DNA of 35,671 nucleotides from JAGXOF01 sp046545575 (GCA_046545575.1 JBKGZM010000017.1:1-35671), one strand, 5' to 3'; shown: positions 24,345-32,790, counted from the stretch's first letter. Numbers and translations: made by a program. Notes: a model not told the origin generated them from the letters alone.

Positions 24345-25511
24345 CTACAGCCTACCTAGATTCATGGTAGAGAGTTCGTTCCACGCGTAGGCCAGGGGAG
24401 TCCACCATCGATCACGTCCTATACATCGAAAGTAAGGCGGGCGGAGAGATCGAACGAGGTCGCCAATCTTATAGCGGGGCAGGATCGGTGTTGAGACGAC
24501 CAAACTGCCTGTCTCTCCGGGTCGCATCTCGTGGAGCATTTTCATCCGGGAACCATTTTGCACCTCTAGCAGAAACAGATCATAGTTTGGTATCCAGGCG
24601 CGCATGTGGTCCATTTGCTGGCCAAACATTCCCTCTGTGGCACCGTAGATTTCCCGGATAGCCGCTGGGCCATAGAGAGCACGGAGCCCTGGTGCATATC
24701 GGGTGTTGATGCCCGGCAGGTTGCCCAGCGTTAGTATCTGCACTTGCCTGAGATCTTTGGGATATATTCCATGTTTGCTCCGAAGGTAGCGGCCGAAGCG
24801 CAAAGCTGTTGGGGCAACACCACCGACCAGCGTTACGTTTTCATTCTTGCATTTTTGGTAGGCCAGTTCGAAGCGCGCTTCCCAGTCCTGAATGGTCTTC
24901 CCCCCGCCGAGCGCGTCGATTTCATCCTGTGTCGGGAGCGAGCGAATGGGGGTTGATTCCGACACATGCTTCACATAGATGCCTGAGCTATAGCCGTACT
25001 CGATTTCACGATCGCCTGTCTCTATTTTCCCCACCACAGAGGGAAAATTCAGGTTCAGATTGATTCCTTTGAACAGACCGTAACGCCCGCTTGTAAGCAC
25101 GTGGTTCATCATTGCACGTCCTGCGCTTACTCGCATGCGTAAGTCAGTCGCGGTCATGGGTATGAATTTGGACTCACCTTTGGTTGTTCCCCTTGTGATT
25201 GCCCACCCTATGGGTTCTTCGTTGAGGAGCAAGTTTGTCTCCCCTGCCATAACTCTCTGGATCAGGGGCTTGTAGTTCTCGTAGGTGGTGACCGGAAACG
25301 CACGACGGTAGTCCGCAATGCTCCCAATTTGGGATGCACTATGCCTGGTACCGTATTCGGTTTGTGCATAGATACCGAGGAGATAGTGCAATACTTTTTC
25401 TTGGGCTTTTGCTGGGTCTTTTACAGCTTCATGCCAGGGATGGAGGAAAGCTTTTAGCCTATCCTCCGGCTCCTGGAGGGTATCGCCTATCTGCGTTTGA
25501 TTATTCCCCAC
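24345..25511 (-). CDS. Short GH3-family acyl-adenylating protein
   Basis: A 388-residue member of the GH3 family, relatives of plant auxin-amido synthetases that adenylate an acid and transfer it to an amine. Motifs: ITRGTTKGESKFIP (phosphate-binding loop), EIYGATEGMFGQQ (motif 2) and PRYKIGDLVRSLRPPYF (motif 3). Full GH3 proteins are about 550 residues and continue with a C-terminal lid domain. This one ends at GRDRWWTPLAYAWNELSTMN, so the lid and its contacts are missing. The start codon is GTG at 25511, without an obvious ribosome-binding site. It lies 56 bases after the radical SAM gene and is likely in the same operon. It may need a separate lid partner or be non-catalytic. Confidence 0.75.
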   Translation of the reverse strand: MGNNQTQIGDTLQEPEDRLKAFLHPWHEAVKDPAKAQEKVLHYLLGIYAQTEYGTRHSASQIGSIADYRRAFPVTTYENYKPLIQRVMAGETNLLLNEEPIGWAITRGTTKGESKFIPMTATDLRMRVSAGRAMMNHVLTSGRYGLFKGINLNLNFPSVVGKIETGDREIEYGYSSGIYVKHVSESTPIRSLPTQDEIDALGGGKTIQDWEARFELAYQKCKNENVTLVGGVAPTALRFGRYLRSKHGIYPKDLRQVQILTLGNLPGINTRYAPGLRALYGPAAIREIYGATEGMFGQQMDHMRAWIPNYDLFLLEVQNGSRMKMLHEMRPGETGSLVVSTPILPRYKIGDLVRSLRPPYFRCIGRDRWWTPLAYAWNELSTMNLGRL

Positions 25512-25530
25512 AGGCTGTCCCGGGGCTCTC

Positions 25531-25557
25531 TGATTCCTTGGAGATAAAAAGGAATCA
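25531..25557 (-). repeat. Stem-loop between radical SAM and GH3 genes
   Basis: TGATTCCTT (25531-25539) and AAGGAATCA (25549-25557) are perfect complements around a nine-base loop in the 56-base intergenic gap. No T-run follows the stem on the minus strand, although T-rich bases lie in the loop. Confidence 0.6.
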
Positions 25558-25567
25558 CCTATTGTGG

Positions 25568-27052
25568 TTATTCGCCTTCTTGTCTCTGTGTTGCATATGA
25601 CGAGCTTTTGCGTGATTCCTCATACTCCCTACGGCGCTGTTCTAACCGTTCTGGTGGTATCCCACATAAGCCTTCCCACTTAGCGGCCCAGTTATGGTAA
25701 TCTTCATTATCCCATACATCATCCATCACCCTCTGGACGCCGTCAGAGTATTCCTTCATCTGAGGCTCTAACTCAGTAAACATTTTCTCTGCACCCTCGT
25801 GTGTTGGTTTCGCATTGTTTTGCTGTATCAGGTTCCACATGGCTTGATGGTGATCTATGACAGGACACGGTCTGAGCGTGTTGTAGCAGAAGGGCTGGCT
25901 TTGTTTAATGCTGGTAAAGAATGGTGAAGCAAGCGCTTCAGCAAGACTGCAGTTATGTATGTTGTGAGTGGCAAAGTGAACAAAAATACACGGCTCGACA
26001 TCGCCGCGGTGATTCACATGGAAATATAGCCTGCCGCCTGATATGCATCCACCCGTGAGTGGACCATCATTCCAGAAATCGATGGGCAGTATTGGCTTGG
26101 TCTCACGATATTGCTTCATCACACCCCGGAGTTGGTTACGCTGTTCCGGTGTTGGCATCAGGCTCAAATCAGGGTCGCCGCCCACGGGCATGTAAAGGAA
26201 AAGCCATCCGTAAAGAGCACCCTTCTCGATGAGCAGGTCTATCCACTCCTCAGAACAGATGGCATCAACATTATGTCGAGTAACGAGGGAGGAAAATCCA
26301 AAGACACAACCTGCCTCCCTCAAGTTATCCATGGCTTGCATGCATACATCAAAGCTTCCCTTGCCTCGGGATGCATCAGTATACTCCGCTGGACCATTGA
26401 CGCTTATCTGAGGAGCAACATTTCCCATATCTACGAGCCTCTTGGCCATGGTTTTGTCAATGAAATAGCCGTTTGTGTAAGGCTGGAAGAATGACTTATC
26501 GTGCTTTTTGATCACATCAAGGAGTTCCGGATAAATGAAAGGCTCGCCGCCGAGAACTACGAAGAAATTGATGCCCATCGCCTCAGCTTCGCTGAGGACC
26601 CGGTCGAATACCTCTGGCTTCATATCATCTTTGCGCTCGTAGCTTGCGGCATAGCAACCCTCACATCGATAGTTGCATCTCATACTCGGAGATATCAACA
26701 TGACATATGGTGGAGTTACACCGTATTCCTGGAAGCAGTGTTCGCTTAGTGTTCGATCACGGAAGAACATACTGACAGCCATACGTGCCAAATAGCGTCG
26801 TCGGACCTTAGGGTGCGTGTTGCTAATAATTCTGCCGAGGAATTCCTTCCCGGCTTCTTCGTTCACCCATTTATGTATTCGGTCGCGGATGATAGATTGC
26901 TTTTCCCCGGAGGAGATATAGTCGATAGCATCCAGAAGGTACTTAGCATTCTTGTCTGGGTTATGCCCCAGCTGGGTAAGTGCTTGGCCCAATGCCCTTT
27001 CAGCCAGTTCTCTCTTTGTCCATTGAACGACACGCGATCGAAGGTTTGTCAT
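25568..27052 (-). CDS. Radical SAM protein with SPASM-like C-terminus
   Basis: A 494-residue radical S-adenosylmethionine enzyme. The cluster-binding motif CNYRCEGCY (CxxxCxxC) lies near residue 135 after an unusual helical N-terminal region of about 120 residues. The GGEP motif (VVLGGEPFIYPELL) follows, and the C-terminal third holds several cysteines arranged like a SPASM/twitch domain (GGCISGGRLYFHVNHRGDVE, then PCIF, HNC and RPCP). Such proteins modify peptides or small molecules. The substrate here is unknown, and the gene just downstream is a GH3-type adenylating protein, which may condense or activate its product. It is divergent from ribF, sharing a palindromic promoter region. Confidence 0.85.
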   Translation of the reverse strand: MTNLRSRVVQWTKRELAERALGQALTQLGHNPDKNAKYLLDAIDYISSGEKQSIIRDRIHKWVNEEAGKEFLGRIISNTHPKVRRRYLARMAVSMFFRDRTLSEHCFQEYGVTPPYVMLISPSMRCNYRCEGCYAASYERKDDMKPEVFDRVLSEAEAMGINFFVVLGGEPFIYPELLDVIKKHDKSFFQPYTNGYFIDKTMAKRLVDMGNVAPQISVNGPAEYTDASRGKGSFDVCMQAMDNLREAGCVFGFSSLVTRHNVDAICSEEWIDLLIEKGALYGWLFLYMPVGGDPDLSLMPTPEQRNQLRGVMKQYRETKPILPIDFWNDGPLTGGCISGGRLYFHVNHRGDVEPCIFVHFATHNIHNCSLAEALASPFFTSIKQSQPFCYNTLRPCPVIDHHQAMWNLIQQNNAKPTHEGAEKMFTELEPQMKEYSDGVQRVMDDVWDNEDYHNWAAKWEGLCGIPPERLEQRRREYEESRKSSSYATQRQEGE

Positions 27053-27140
27053 TGTGGCTCTCCTTTACATTTGTGGTTGTTACTCTTTACATCCTTTATG
27101 ACCAGAGAATCCGTGTGTCTTTGCATTTGCCTTTACGGCA

Positions 27141-27170
27141 ATTTTAGTCCAATTGAAAACCTGGTGTCAA
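27141..27170 (-). promoter_or_regulatory. Promoter of the radical SAM operon
   Basis: On the minus strand TTGACA (27165-27170), 18 bases, TAAAAT (27141-27146). The -35 box lies in the left arm of the palindrome at 27159-27192. Leader length is about 80 bases. Confidence 0.6.
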
Positions 27171-27192
27171 GCGAATCAGCTTGACACCAGGT
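27159..27192. repeat. 14-bp perfect palindrome holding two back-to-back -35 boxes
   Basis: ACCTGGTGTCAAGC (27159-27172) and GCTTGACACCAGGT (27179-27192) are exact complements around GAATCA. Each arm contains TTGACA facing outwards. It is a good candidate for a shared operator of the radical SAM and ribF promoters. Confidence 0.75.
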
Positions 27193-27209
27193 CCTAGAGA
27201 CCATAGAAT
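27181..27209 (+). promoter_or_regulatory. Promoter of ribF
   Basis: TTGACA (27181-27186), 17 bases, TAGAAT (27204-27209): close to consensus. The TTG at 27181 is the -35 box, not a start codon for ribF. Confidence 0.65.
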
Positions 27210-27243
27210 TTTCATAGACGCTAGAAAGGTAAGAGGAAATAAA

Positions 27244-28167
27244 GTGACAGTAGAAGAAGAACTTGCACAGGTGCAGCCATCCAGGGAAATGTGCCTGACT
27301 ATCGGGGTCTTTGATGGTGTGCATCCTGGACATCAGTACTTGATAAAGAACGTTATGGAACGGGCTGCCAGGGAAAATCGTTTGAGCGGCGTTGTGACGT
27401 TTGATCGGCATCCTAACTTCTTACTCAATCCTGCATCGGAATTGCCTTGTCTGACAAGCCTGGAAGAGCGTGTGGATATAACGAAGAGATTGGGAATTGA
27501 CTATGTTGTCGTCCTGTCTTTTACTCACCAACTTGCACAGCTCACTGCTCGGGAGTTTGTCAGATTACTGCACAAGCATCTCAGGATGCGAGATCTGGTC
27601 GTCGGGCCCGATTTTGCGCTTGGCAAAGGGCGTGAAGGAAACACGGATATGCTCCGTTCTTTGGGAGAGGAACTTGGATTCACTGTTGTTGTGCTTTCCT
27701 CTGTGACCACTGAAGGACTGGTGGTGAGCAGCACTGCCATTCGCGAGCACTTGAGGCAGGGAAATGTAGAGACTGTGACCAAGATGTTGGGGCGGCGCTT
27801 TCGCATGAGCGGGGTGGTCACACATGGTGATGCCCGTGGAGGTGCGGTATTGGGATTCCCGACGGCCAACCTCGAAGTCAATAGCCATCACGCTGTACCT
27901 GCCCCCGGCGGGTATGTCACACTTGCCCACGTCGACGGGCATACCTACAGGGCAGTGACGAATATCGGTATGAGGCCTACTTTTGGTCCTGGGCCCCGAA
28001 CAGTGGAAACCCATCTTTTGGACTTTGATGGTCAACTCTATGGACGGGACATGAGCATTGAATTTGTCAAACGGCTGCGCGATGAGACGAAATTTGATAG
28101 CCCCGAGGACCTCAAAAGGCAAATCGAGAGCGATGTGGAAGTCGCAAGGACGATGCCGATCCAATAG
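27244..28167 (+). CDS. ribF: Bifunctional riboflavin kinase / FAD synthetase
   Basis: Converts riboflavin to FMN and then to FAD, supplying the flavin used by UbiX, UbiD and the flavoproteins in this window. The 307-residue length is normal. The N-terminal nucleotidyltransferase motif is IGVFDGVHPGHQYLI. The second signature is GLVVSSTAIREHLRQGNVE, and the riboflavin kinase part contains GVVTHGDARGGAVLGFPTANLE and NIGMRPTFGPGPRTVETHLL. The open frame runs back to TTG 27181, but that lies in the promoter. GTG at 27244 follows TAAGAGGA at good spacing. tyrS follows by 55 bases. Confidence 0.95.
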   Translation: MTVEEELAQVQPSREMCLTIGVFDGVHPGHQYLIKNVMERAARENRLSGVVTFDRHPNFLLNPASELPCLTSLEERVDITKRLGIDYVVVLSFTHQLAQLTAREFVRLLHKHLRMRDLVVGPDFALGKGREGNTDMLRSLGEELGFTVVVLSSVTTEGLVVSSTAIREHLRQGNVETVTKMLGRRFRMSGVVTHGDARGGAVLGFPTANLEVNSHHAVPAPGGYVTLAHVDGHTYRAVTNIGMRPTFGPGPRTVETHLLDFDGQLYGRDMSIEFVKRLRDETKFDSPEDLKRQIESDVEVARTMPIQ

Positions 28168-28222
28168 CTGGTCGTAGAAGACTTTCATATCCTCCAAAAC
28201 TGTCGTAAGGGAGCTACGTATA

Positions 28223-29419
28223 ATGCAAACGACAATTGCGCGAATCTTCAAAAGAGGTGTTGCCGAGGTCATCGTAGAGGAGGAATTGAGGCAAATGATG
28301 GAGAGGGGAACTCCTCTTCGTTTAAAGGAAGGGTTCGACCCCAGCCGGCCCGATATCCATCTCGGACATGTGGTCACACTGAGGAAGCTGAAGCAGTTTC
28401 AGGAACTCGGACATAAGGTAATCTTGATCGTAGGAGACTGGACTGCGCAGATAGGAGACCCCAGTGGGCAGTCCCAAAAACGGTCCATGATGACTGCTGA
28501 TGAAGTGAAAGCAAATGCCGAAACTTACATGAGGCAATTTTTCAAAATCGTTGATCCGGAGAAAACAGAGGTAAGGTGGCAGAGTGAGTGGTTTGGCAAG
28601 TTCGACCTGGCCGATGTAATAAAATTGACCAGTAAATTTACCGTAGCGCAGATGATGTCCAGGGAGGATTTCTCAGCCAGACAGGAGACAAATCAACCGA
28701 TTGCCGTCACCGAGCTCTTATATCCATTGCTTCAGGCATATGATTCTGTGATGATTGAGTCTGACGTCGAGTTTGGCGGCATCGACCAGAAATTCAACTG
28801 CCTGGTGGGCCGTGAACTTCAGCGAATGGTGGGACAAACTCCCCAACATGTATTTTTCACGCATCTCCTGGTAGGGATGGATGGGCAAATGAAGATGTCC
28901 AAAAGCCTGGGAAATGATATCGCCGTTGAAGATCCCCCGAACGAGATGTACGGGAAGGTTATGTCGATTTCCGACGAGCTTATTATGGATTACTTCGAAC
29001 TCCTTACCGACGTCGATGATGAGGAACTGTCTGAGTTCAAGGAGGCCCTGGAGGGCGACTCAGTGAACCCGATGGAGATCAAGAAGCGCCTGGCCAGAGA
29101 AATCGTAATCCAGTTCCATGATGAGGCATCTGCTAAAGAAGCGGAGTGGCATTTCGCCCATGTTTTCCAGGAGCAGAATATACCGGAGGAGATTCCGGTC
29201 TTCACGATTCAATCATCCGGAGATTCAGCTGATTTAATCGATGTGGTGGTTGAATCCGGACTCGTGGAAAGCCGGGGTGAAGCCAAGCGCCTTCTCCGTC
29301 AGAATGCCGTTGAAGTTGATGGGGAAACAGTCACTGATGCCAGTACAAAGGTGCAGGATGGGAACGTAATCAAAGTCGGGAAGAGGCGATGGGCGAGGGT
29401 GATGGCAGAAGAGAACTAA
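28223..29419 (+). CDS. tyrS: Tyrosyl-tRNA synthetase
   Basis: Charges tRNA-Tyr. A 398-residue class I synthetase. The HIGH signature appears as HLGH (46-49) in PSRPDIHLGHVV, the KMSKS loop is at 223-227, and a C-terminal S4 RNA-binding domain runs from about residue 335 (GLVESRGEAKRLLRQNAVEV). The pattern is that of the TyrZ-like bacterial branch rather than the E. coli TyrS branch. It follows ribF and has AAGGGAG upstream of the ATG. No T-box leader was seen. Confidence 0.95.
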   Translation: MQTTIARIFKRGVAEVIVEEELRQMMERGTPLRLKEGFDPSRPDIHLGHVVTLRKLKQFQELGHKVILIVGDWTAQIGDPSGQSQKRSMMTADEVKANAETYMRQFFKIVDPEKTEVRWQSEWFGKFDLADVIKLTSKFTVAQMMSREDFSARQETNQPIAVTELLYPLLQAYDSVMIESDVEFGGIDQKFNCLVGRELQRMVGQTPQHVFFTHLLVGMDGQMKMSKSLGNDIAVEDPPNEMYGKVMSISDELIMDYFELLTDVDDEELSEFKEALEGDSVNPMEIKKRLAREIVIQFHDEASAKEAEWHFAHVFQEQNIPEEIPVFTIQSSGDSADLIDVVVESGLVESRGEAKRLLRQNAVEVDGETVTDASTKVQDGNVIKVGKRRWARVMAEEN

Positions 29420-29454
29420 GAATCTGGACTCGAAGTAGAGCTTCTTACAAAAAT

Positions 29455-30021
29455 CTAGAACGGCTTGCCCCACTCGTTGACGTGGGCTATCTCCGAGAGG
29501 CTCTTCCGACTGCGCTGGCCCTGTTTCTCTTTGGACGCCGCTTCATAAGAGCCTTGAGCCGGGTAGGCAAGAGGAGTGGCGATGATAAATCTCTCACCCT
29601 CAGGCACTCCCAGCACCTCTTTGAGAGCAGCCTGATCCACGGCGGTCATGGGGTGTGTTACCAGACCCAGCTCAGTGGCCGCCAGTAGCAGATTCTCGAA
29701 TGCCAGTCCCACGTCGGTAGGATAGAAATAGGCCCCATCCGGCATGAGGTTCTCCTCATGATTGGCAAAGGCAAAGATAAGTACATTGGCTTCCCTCACC
29801 ACCAGATTGACACGGCCAAAACCGCCGAAGGCCTTATCAGCTACCTTCTCCACATTTTCCTTGCCCTGCACCACCACAAAGCGCCATGGCTGTTTATTCC
29901 TGGCCGAAGGGGCCCACCGGGCTGCATCCAATATCTTTTCCAATTTCTCCCGCTCAATTTCCCGCCCGGAGAGGCAGTTCTTTAGACTGGCTCGCTGATG
30001 AATTGCCTCAAGTGTTTCCAT
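29455..30021 (-). CDS. Nitroreductase-family FMN protein
   Basis: A 188-residue NAD(P)H-dependent FMN oxidoreductase of the nitroreductase superfamily. Features are the start TLEAIHQRASLKNCLSGREI, the AARWAPSARNKQPWRFVVVQ flavin-binding region, and VGLAFENLLLAATELGLVTH. The usual nitroreductase arginine-rich FMN contact R-S-x-R-x-F is changed to QRASLKNCLSG near the N-terminus. The open frame begins at GTG 30027, but GAGGGAG is correctly spaced only for ATG 30021. It is convergent with tyrS at a distance of 35 bases. Its promoter lies in the tail of a GIY-YIG remnant. Substrate unknown. Confidence 0.85.
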   Translation of the reverse strand: METLEAIHQRASLKNCLSGREIEREKLEKILDAARWAPSARNKQPWRFVVVQGKENVEKVADKAFGGFGRVNLVVREANVLIFAFANHEENLMPDGAYFYPTDVGLAFENLLLAATELGLVTHPMTAVDQAALKEVLGVPEGERFIIATPLAYPAQGSYEAASKEKQGQRSRKSLSEIAHVNEWGKPF

Positions 30022-30048
30022 TTCCACTCCCTCGTACGTCAGTGTCGC

Positions 30049-30258
30049 TTATGTATTGTAGCACGGGGTACGTACTCCAGCAATACGCAACCAAGTTGAG
30101 GCAGCAGAAAACAGCGATTCGCCATCAATCCCCAGGTAGCGGGCCAACCCTGATTGATGCTCAGTGAGTCTGCGAGTAAGGTCTTTTGTCTGGCCGATGT
30201 AAAGGTTACCGGTGGAATAGCTGTAGAGGACGTAGACGAAGAAAGTCTGTGGTGCCAT
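30049..30258 (-). pseudogene. Truncated GIY-YIG endonuclease-like fragment
   Basis: A 69-codon frame whose first 35 residues match the start of small GIY-YIG proteins (UPF0213 type): FFVYVLYSYSTGNLYIGQTK followed by DLTRRLTEHQSGLARY. Family members continue with a Lys/Thr-Arg-Gly region, LVYxE with the catalytic Glu, and a closing RExxIK helix, for about 85-95 residues. Here the sequence turns into unrelated residues after LARY, and neither neighbouring frame restores the match, so it appears to be a 3'-truncated remnant. The frame is open upstream into tRNA-Asn, but the ATG at 30258, 16 bases after the tRNA, is the only sensible start. Confidence 0.65.
30055..30083 (-). promoter_or_regulatory. 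Promoter of the nitroreductase gene
   Basis: On the minus strand TTGCTG (30078-30083), 17 bases, TACAAT (30055-30060), with the start of transcription near 30048. It lies inside the degenerate end of the GIY-YIG fragment. Confidence 0.5.
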
Positions 30259-30273
30259 TGAAAGAGGGAGATC

Positions 30274-30348
30274 TGGCTCCCCGAGCAGGATTCGAACCTG
30301 CGACCCTGCGGTTAACAGCCGCATGCTCTACCGCTGAGCTATCGGGGA
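30274..30348 (-). tRNA. tRNA-Asn (anticodon GTT)
   Basis: Cloverleaf on the minus strand: acceptor TCCCCGA/TCGGGGA, D arm GCTC..GAGC, anticodon stem TGCGG/CCGCA with loop CTGTTAA (anticodon GTT, asparagine), T arm GCAGG-TTCGAAT-CCTGC, discriminator G, encoded CCA. Confidence 0.95.
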
Positions 30349-30373
30349 ACGATGAACTAAATAGCCACACATG

Positions 30374-30402
30374 ATTATCTACACTCTGGCCTATAAAGTC
30401 AA
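30374..30402 (-). promoter_or_regulatory. Promoter of tRNA-Asn
   Basis: On the minus strand TTGACT (30397-30402), 17 bases, GATAAT (30374-30379), with transcription starting near 30367, about 19 bases upstream of the tRNA. Confidence 0.6.
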
Positions 30403-30466
30403 CCCCCCTGTTTCATGTGCTAATTGAGCTATCGCCCCTCCGAAGTGGAATATGATGAGATGAACC

Positions 30467-30495
30467 TTGACACTGAACTTCCCCCTTGTTAAAGT
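30467..30495 (+). promoter_or_regulatory. Promoter of the cobO operon
   Basis: TTGACA (30467-30472), 17 bases, TAAAGT (30490-30495). Transcription would start near 30502, about 28 bases before the preferred cobO start at GTG 30530. Confidence 0.55.
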
Positions 30496-30529
30496 AAGGC
30501 TACGGGATGGCAATACCACGGGAGATGAT

Positions 30530-31039
30530 GTGATACAGGTTTTTACAGGTAATGGCAGAGGCAAAACCACAGCTGCGTTAGGCTCTGTTCTCCGAGCCCT
30601 TGGCCAGGGTCTTAACGTCTACATTGCTCACTTCATGAAAGGCACCCATGTCTATGGGGAGCAAAAGGCACTGGCACAGTTGCCAAACGTTACCATCGAA
30701 CAGTTTGGGACAGCCGGATTTGTTGATCCTCGTAATGTTAAAGAAGAGGACAAGGCAGAGGCACAGAGAGCTTTTAACTCCGCACGTGATGCAATTACCG
30801 GTGGCAAGTACGACCTTGTAGTCATGGACGAAGCTAATGTAGCGGTTGCCTGGGGACTTATTGCGGTTGATGACCTCGTTAATTTGGCGAAGGAGAGGCC
30901 TGAGAACGTAGAGATCATCATCACCGGCCGTTATGCTGACCCCAGACTAATGACCGTCGCCGACTTGGTGACGGAGATGGTCGAGGTGAAACACCCGTAT
31001 CAACAGGGCATCAAGGCCCGGGAAGGGTTCGAATACTAG
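30530..31039 (+). CDS. cobO: Cob(I)yrinic acid a,c-diamide adenosyltransferase
   Basis: Adenosylates corrinoids using ATP (CobO/CobA/BtuR family) in B12 synthesis or salvage. The P-loop is TGNGRGKTT (residues 6-14), followed by YIAHFMKG, VVMDEANVAVAWGLI and the diagnostic C-terminal HPYQQGIKAREGFEY. The open frame starts at TTG 30467, but that is the -35 box of the promoter. The GTG at 30530 has GGGAG five bases upstream and gives the usual compact start MIQVFTGNGRGK. It is first in a run with fructose-bisphosphate aldolase/phosphatase and rdgB. Other B12 genes are not seen in the window. Confidence 0.92.
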   Translation: MIQVFTGNGRGKTTAALGSVLRALGQGLNVYIAHFMKGTHVYGEQKALAQLPNVTIEQFGTAGFVDPRNVKEEDKAEAQRAFNSARDAITGGKYDLVVMDEANVAVAWGLIAVDDLVNLAKERPENVEIIITGRYADPRLMTVADLVTEMVEVKHPYQQGIKAREGFEY

Positions 31040-31058
31040 GAGTAAAAGGAGGGATCGC

Positions 31059-32162
31059 ATGATAACATTCAGTGTAATCAAGGCTGACATAGGTGGATAT
31101 GTGGGCCACTCCAGCTCACATCCTGATGTGTTAGCCAAGGCTCAGGAATTGCTGGACAAGGCCAAGGGGCAAGGGCTGCTCGTTGATTTCCATGTCACAG
31201 CGTGTGGTGATGACCTGCAGCTCATCATGACCCATGAACAGGGCGAGGAAAACGAGCGGATTCACAAATTGTCATGGGATGTATTTCTTGAGTGTACCGA
31301 GTTGGCAAAGAGCCTGAAGCTTTACGGAGCCGGACAGGACCTCCTGTCTGACGCTTTCTCAGGCAATGTGAAAGGGATGGGTCCGGGAGTAGCGGAGATG
31401 CAGTTTGAAGAACGTAAGTCCGAGCCGATATTAGTTTTCATGGCTGATAAGACATCCGCCGGTGCCTGGAATTTGCCATTATACAAAATGTTCGCTGATC
31501 CTTTCAATACCGTGGGACTGGTTATCGCTGAAAACATGCACTCCGGATTCTCATTCGAGGTGCATGATGTGAAGGAGCACAAGAGGATAATTCTGAACTC
31601 GCCTGAGGAAATCTATGACCTCCTGGTGTTTATAGGCGCACCCTCCCGCTACGCAGTTAGAGCGGTACGGAAACGACCGAACGATGAGATCGGCGCTGTT
31701 TCCTCCACACAACGATTGTCCTATATAGCTGGTAAGTACGTTGGAAAAGATGACCCTGTGCTCGTTGTGCGCTCTCAAGGTGACTTCCCTGCAGTAGGCG
31801 AGGTGCTGGAGCCGTTTACAATGCCCCAGGCTGTAGAGGGATGGATGAGAGGTTCACATCATGGACCGCTTATGCCATGCTCTATACCACAGGCAAATCC
31901 AAGCCGCTTCGACGGTCCGCCGCGCGTTATCTGTGCTGGGTTCCAGCTCACAGACGGCAAGCTTGTTGGCCCGCGCGATATGTTTGATGACCCCAGCTTC
32001 GATGAAGCTCGAAAACAGGCCAACTGGGCAGCGGACTATTTCCGGAAGCATGGGCCGTTTGAGCCTCACCGGCTGCCTCTTGAGGAAATGGAATATACGA
32101 CCATGTCTCAGGTGATGGATAAACTCGAGGGGAGGTTTAGCGATCTAGAAGGAGAAGAGTAG
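31059..32162 (+). CDS. Fructose-1,6-bisphosphate aldolase/phosphatase, archaeal type
   Basis: A 367-residue bifunctional gluconeogenic enzyme that condenses triose phosphates and dephosphorylates the product to fructose 6-phosphate. It is typical of archaea and deep-branching or anaerobic bacteria. Metal-binding positions are D10 and H17 in ADIGGYVGHSSSHP and the Asp pair in CGDDLQLIMTHEQG. The Schiff-base lysine and its tyrosine partner match Y227 and K230 in KYVGKDDP. RGSHHGPLMPC and the terminal DPSFDEARKQANWAADYFRK complete the pattern. Site AAAGGAGGG before ATG. Its presence suggests autotrophic or acetyl-CoA-fed growth using gluconeogenesis. Confidence 0.95.
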   Translation: MITFSVIKADIGGYVGHSSSHPDVLAKAQELLDKAKGQGLLVDFHVTACGDDLQLIMTHEQGEENERIHKLSWDVFLECTELAKSLKLYGAGQDLLSDAFSGNVKGMGPGVAEMQFEERKSEPILVFMADKTSAGAWNLPLYKMFADPFNTVGLVIAENMHSGFSFEVHDVKEHKRIILNSPEEIYDLLVFIGAPSRYAVRAVRKRPNDEIGAVSSTQRLSYIAGKYVGKDDPVLVVRSQGDFPAVGEVLEPFTMPQAVEGWMRGSHHGPLMPCSIPQANPSRFDGPPRVICAGFQLTDGKLVGPRDMFDDPSFDEARKQANWAADYFRKHGPFEPHRLPLEEMEYTTMSQVMDKLEGRFSDLEGEE

Positions 32163-32187
32163 AGCGATTCTCCAGCAAAGCGGAATA

Positions 32188-32790
32188 ATGCTCAAAGTGT
32201 TGCTTGCAACTGACAACCCAGGGAAAATCCGTGAGATGTCTTCCCTCTTGGAAGGTAATGACTGGCAAATCACAACCCTTGGGGATGAAAATATAAACGT
32301 AAATGTTGAGGAATCGGGGGAGACGTTCGAGGAAAACGCGGCCATTAAAGCAAGGGCGTACCTTGCCTCCTCCGGGCTGATAACGGTAGCGGATGATTCG
32401 GGCCTGGAGGTTGAGGCGCTAAAAGGCGAGCCAGGAGTCAGGTCCGCACGCTACGCCGGAGACAATGCCTCAGACGCTGACCGTGTTGAGTATCTTCTGA
32501 CAAAATTGGCCGGCGTTCCCCTGGAGGAGAGAAAAGCCCGTTTCAGGTGTGTCATCGCCATAGCTTTTCCCGAAGGCAATATCGAGTTCTGCGAGGGCGA
32601 ATGCCCCGGCGTCATTGCGATGGAGCCCAGGGGCGAGAATGGCTTTGGCTATGATCCAATATTTTTTCTCCCTGAACTGGGGAAGATGATGGCTGAACTC
32701 GACGAGCAAGATAAGAACAAAATAAGCCATCGGGGAAAAGCGGCAAGGAAAGCACGTGATTTTCTTAAAGAGGTCTTGGATAAACAATGA
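32188..32790 (+). CDS. rdgB: dITP/XTP pyrophosphatase (RdgB/HAM1)
   Basis: Removes non-canonical purine nucleoside triphosphates (dITP, XTP). A 200-residue protein with the start LLATDNPGKIREMSSLL (typically TxNxxKxxE), VADDSGLEVEALKGEPGVRS, ARYAG and the closing NGFGYDPIFFLPELGKMMAE and SHRGKAARKA. The moaA start overlaps its stop by ATGA, so the two are translationally coupled. Confidence 0.96.
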   Translation: MLKVLLATDNPGKIREMSSLLEGNDWQITTLGDENINVNVEESGETFEENAAIKARAYLASSGLITVADDSGLEVEALKGEPGVRSARYAGDNASDADRVEYLLTKLAGVPLEERKARFRCVIAIAFPEGNIEFCEGECPGVIAMEPRGENGFGYDPIFFLPELGKMMAELDEQDKNKISHRGKAARKARDFLKEVLDKQ

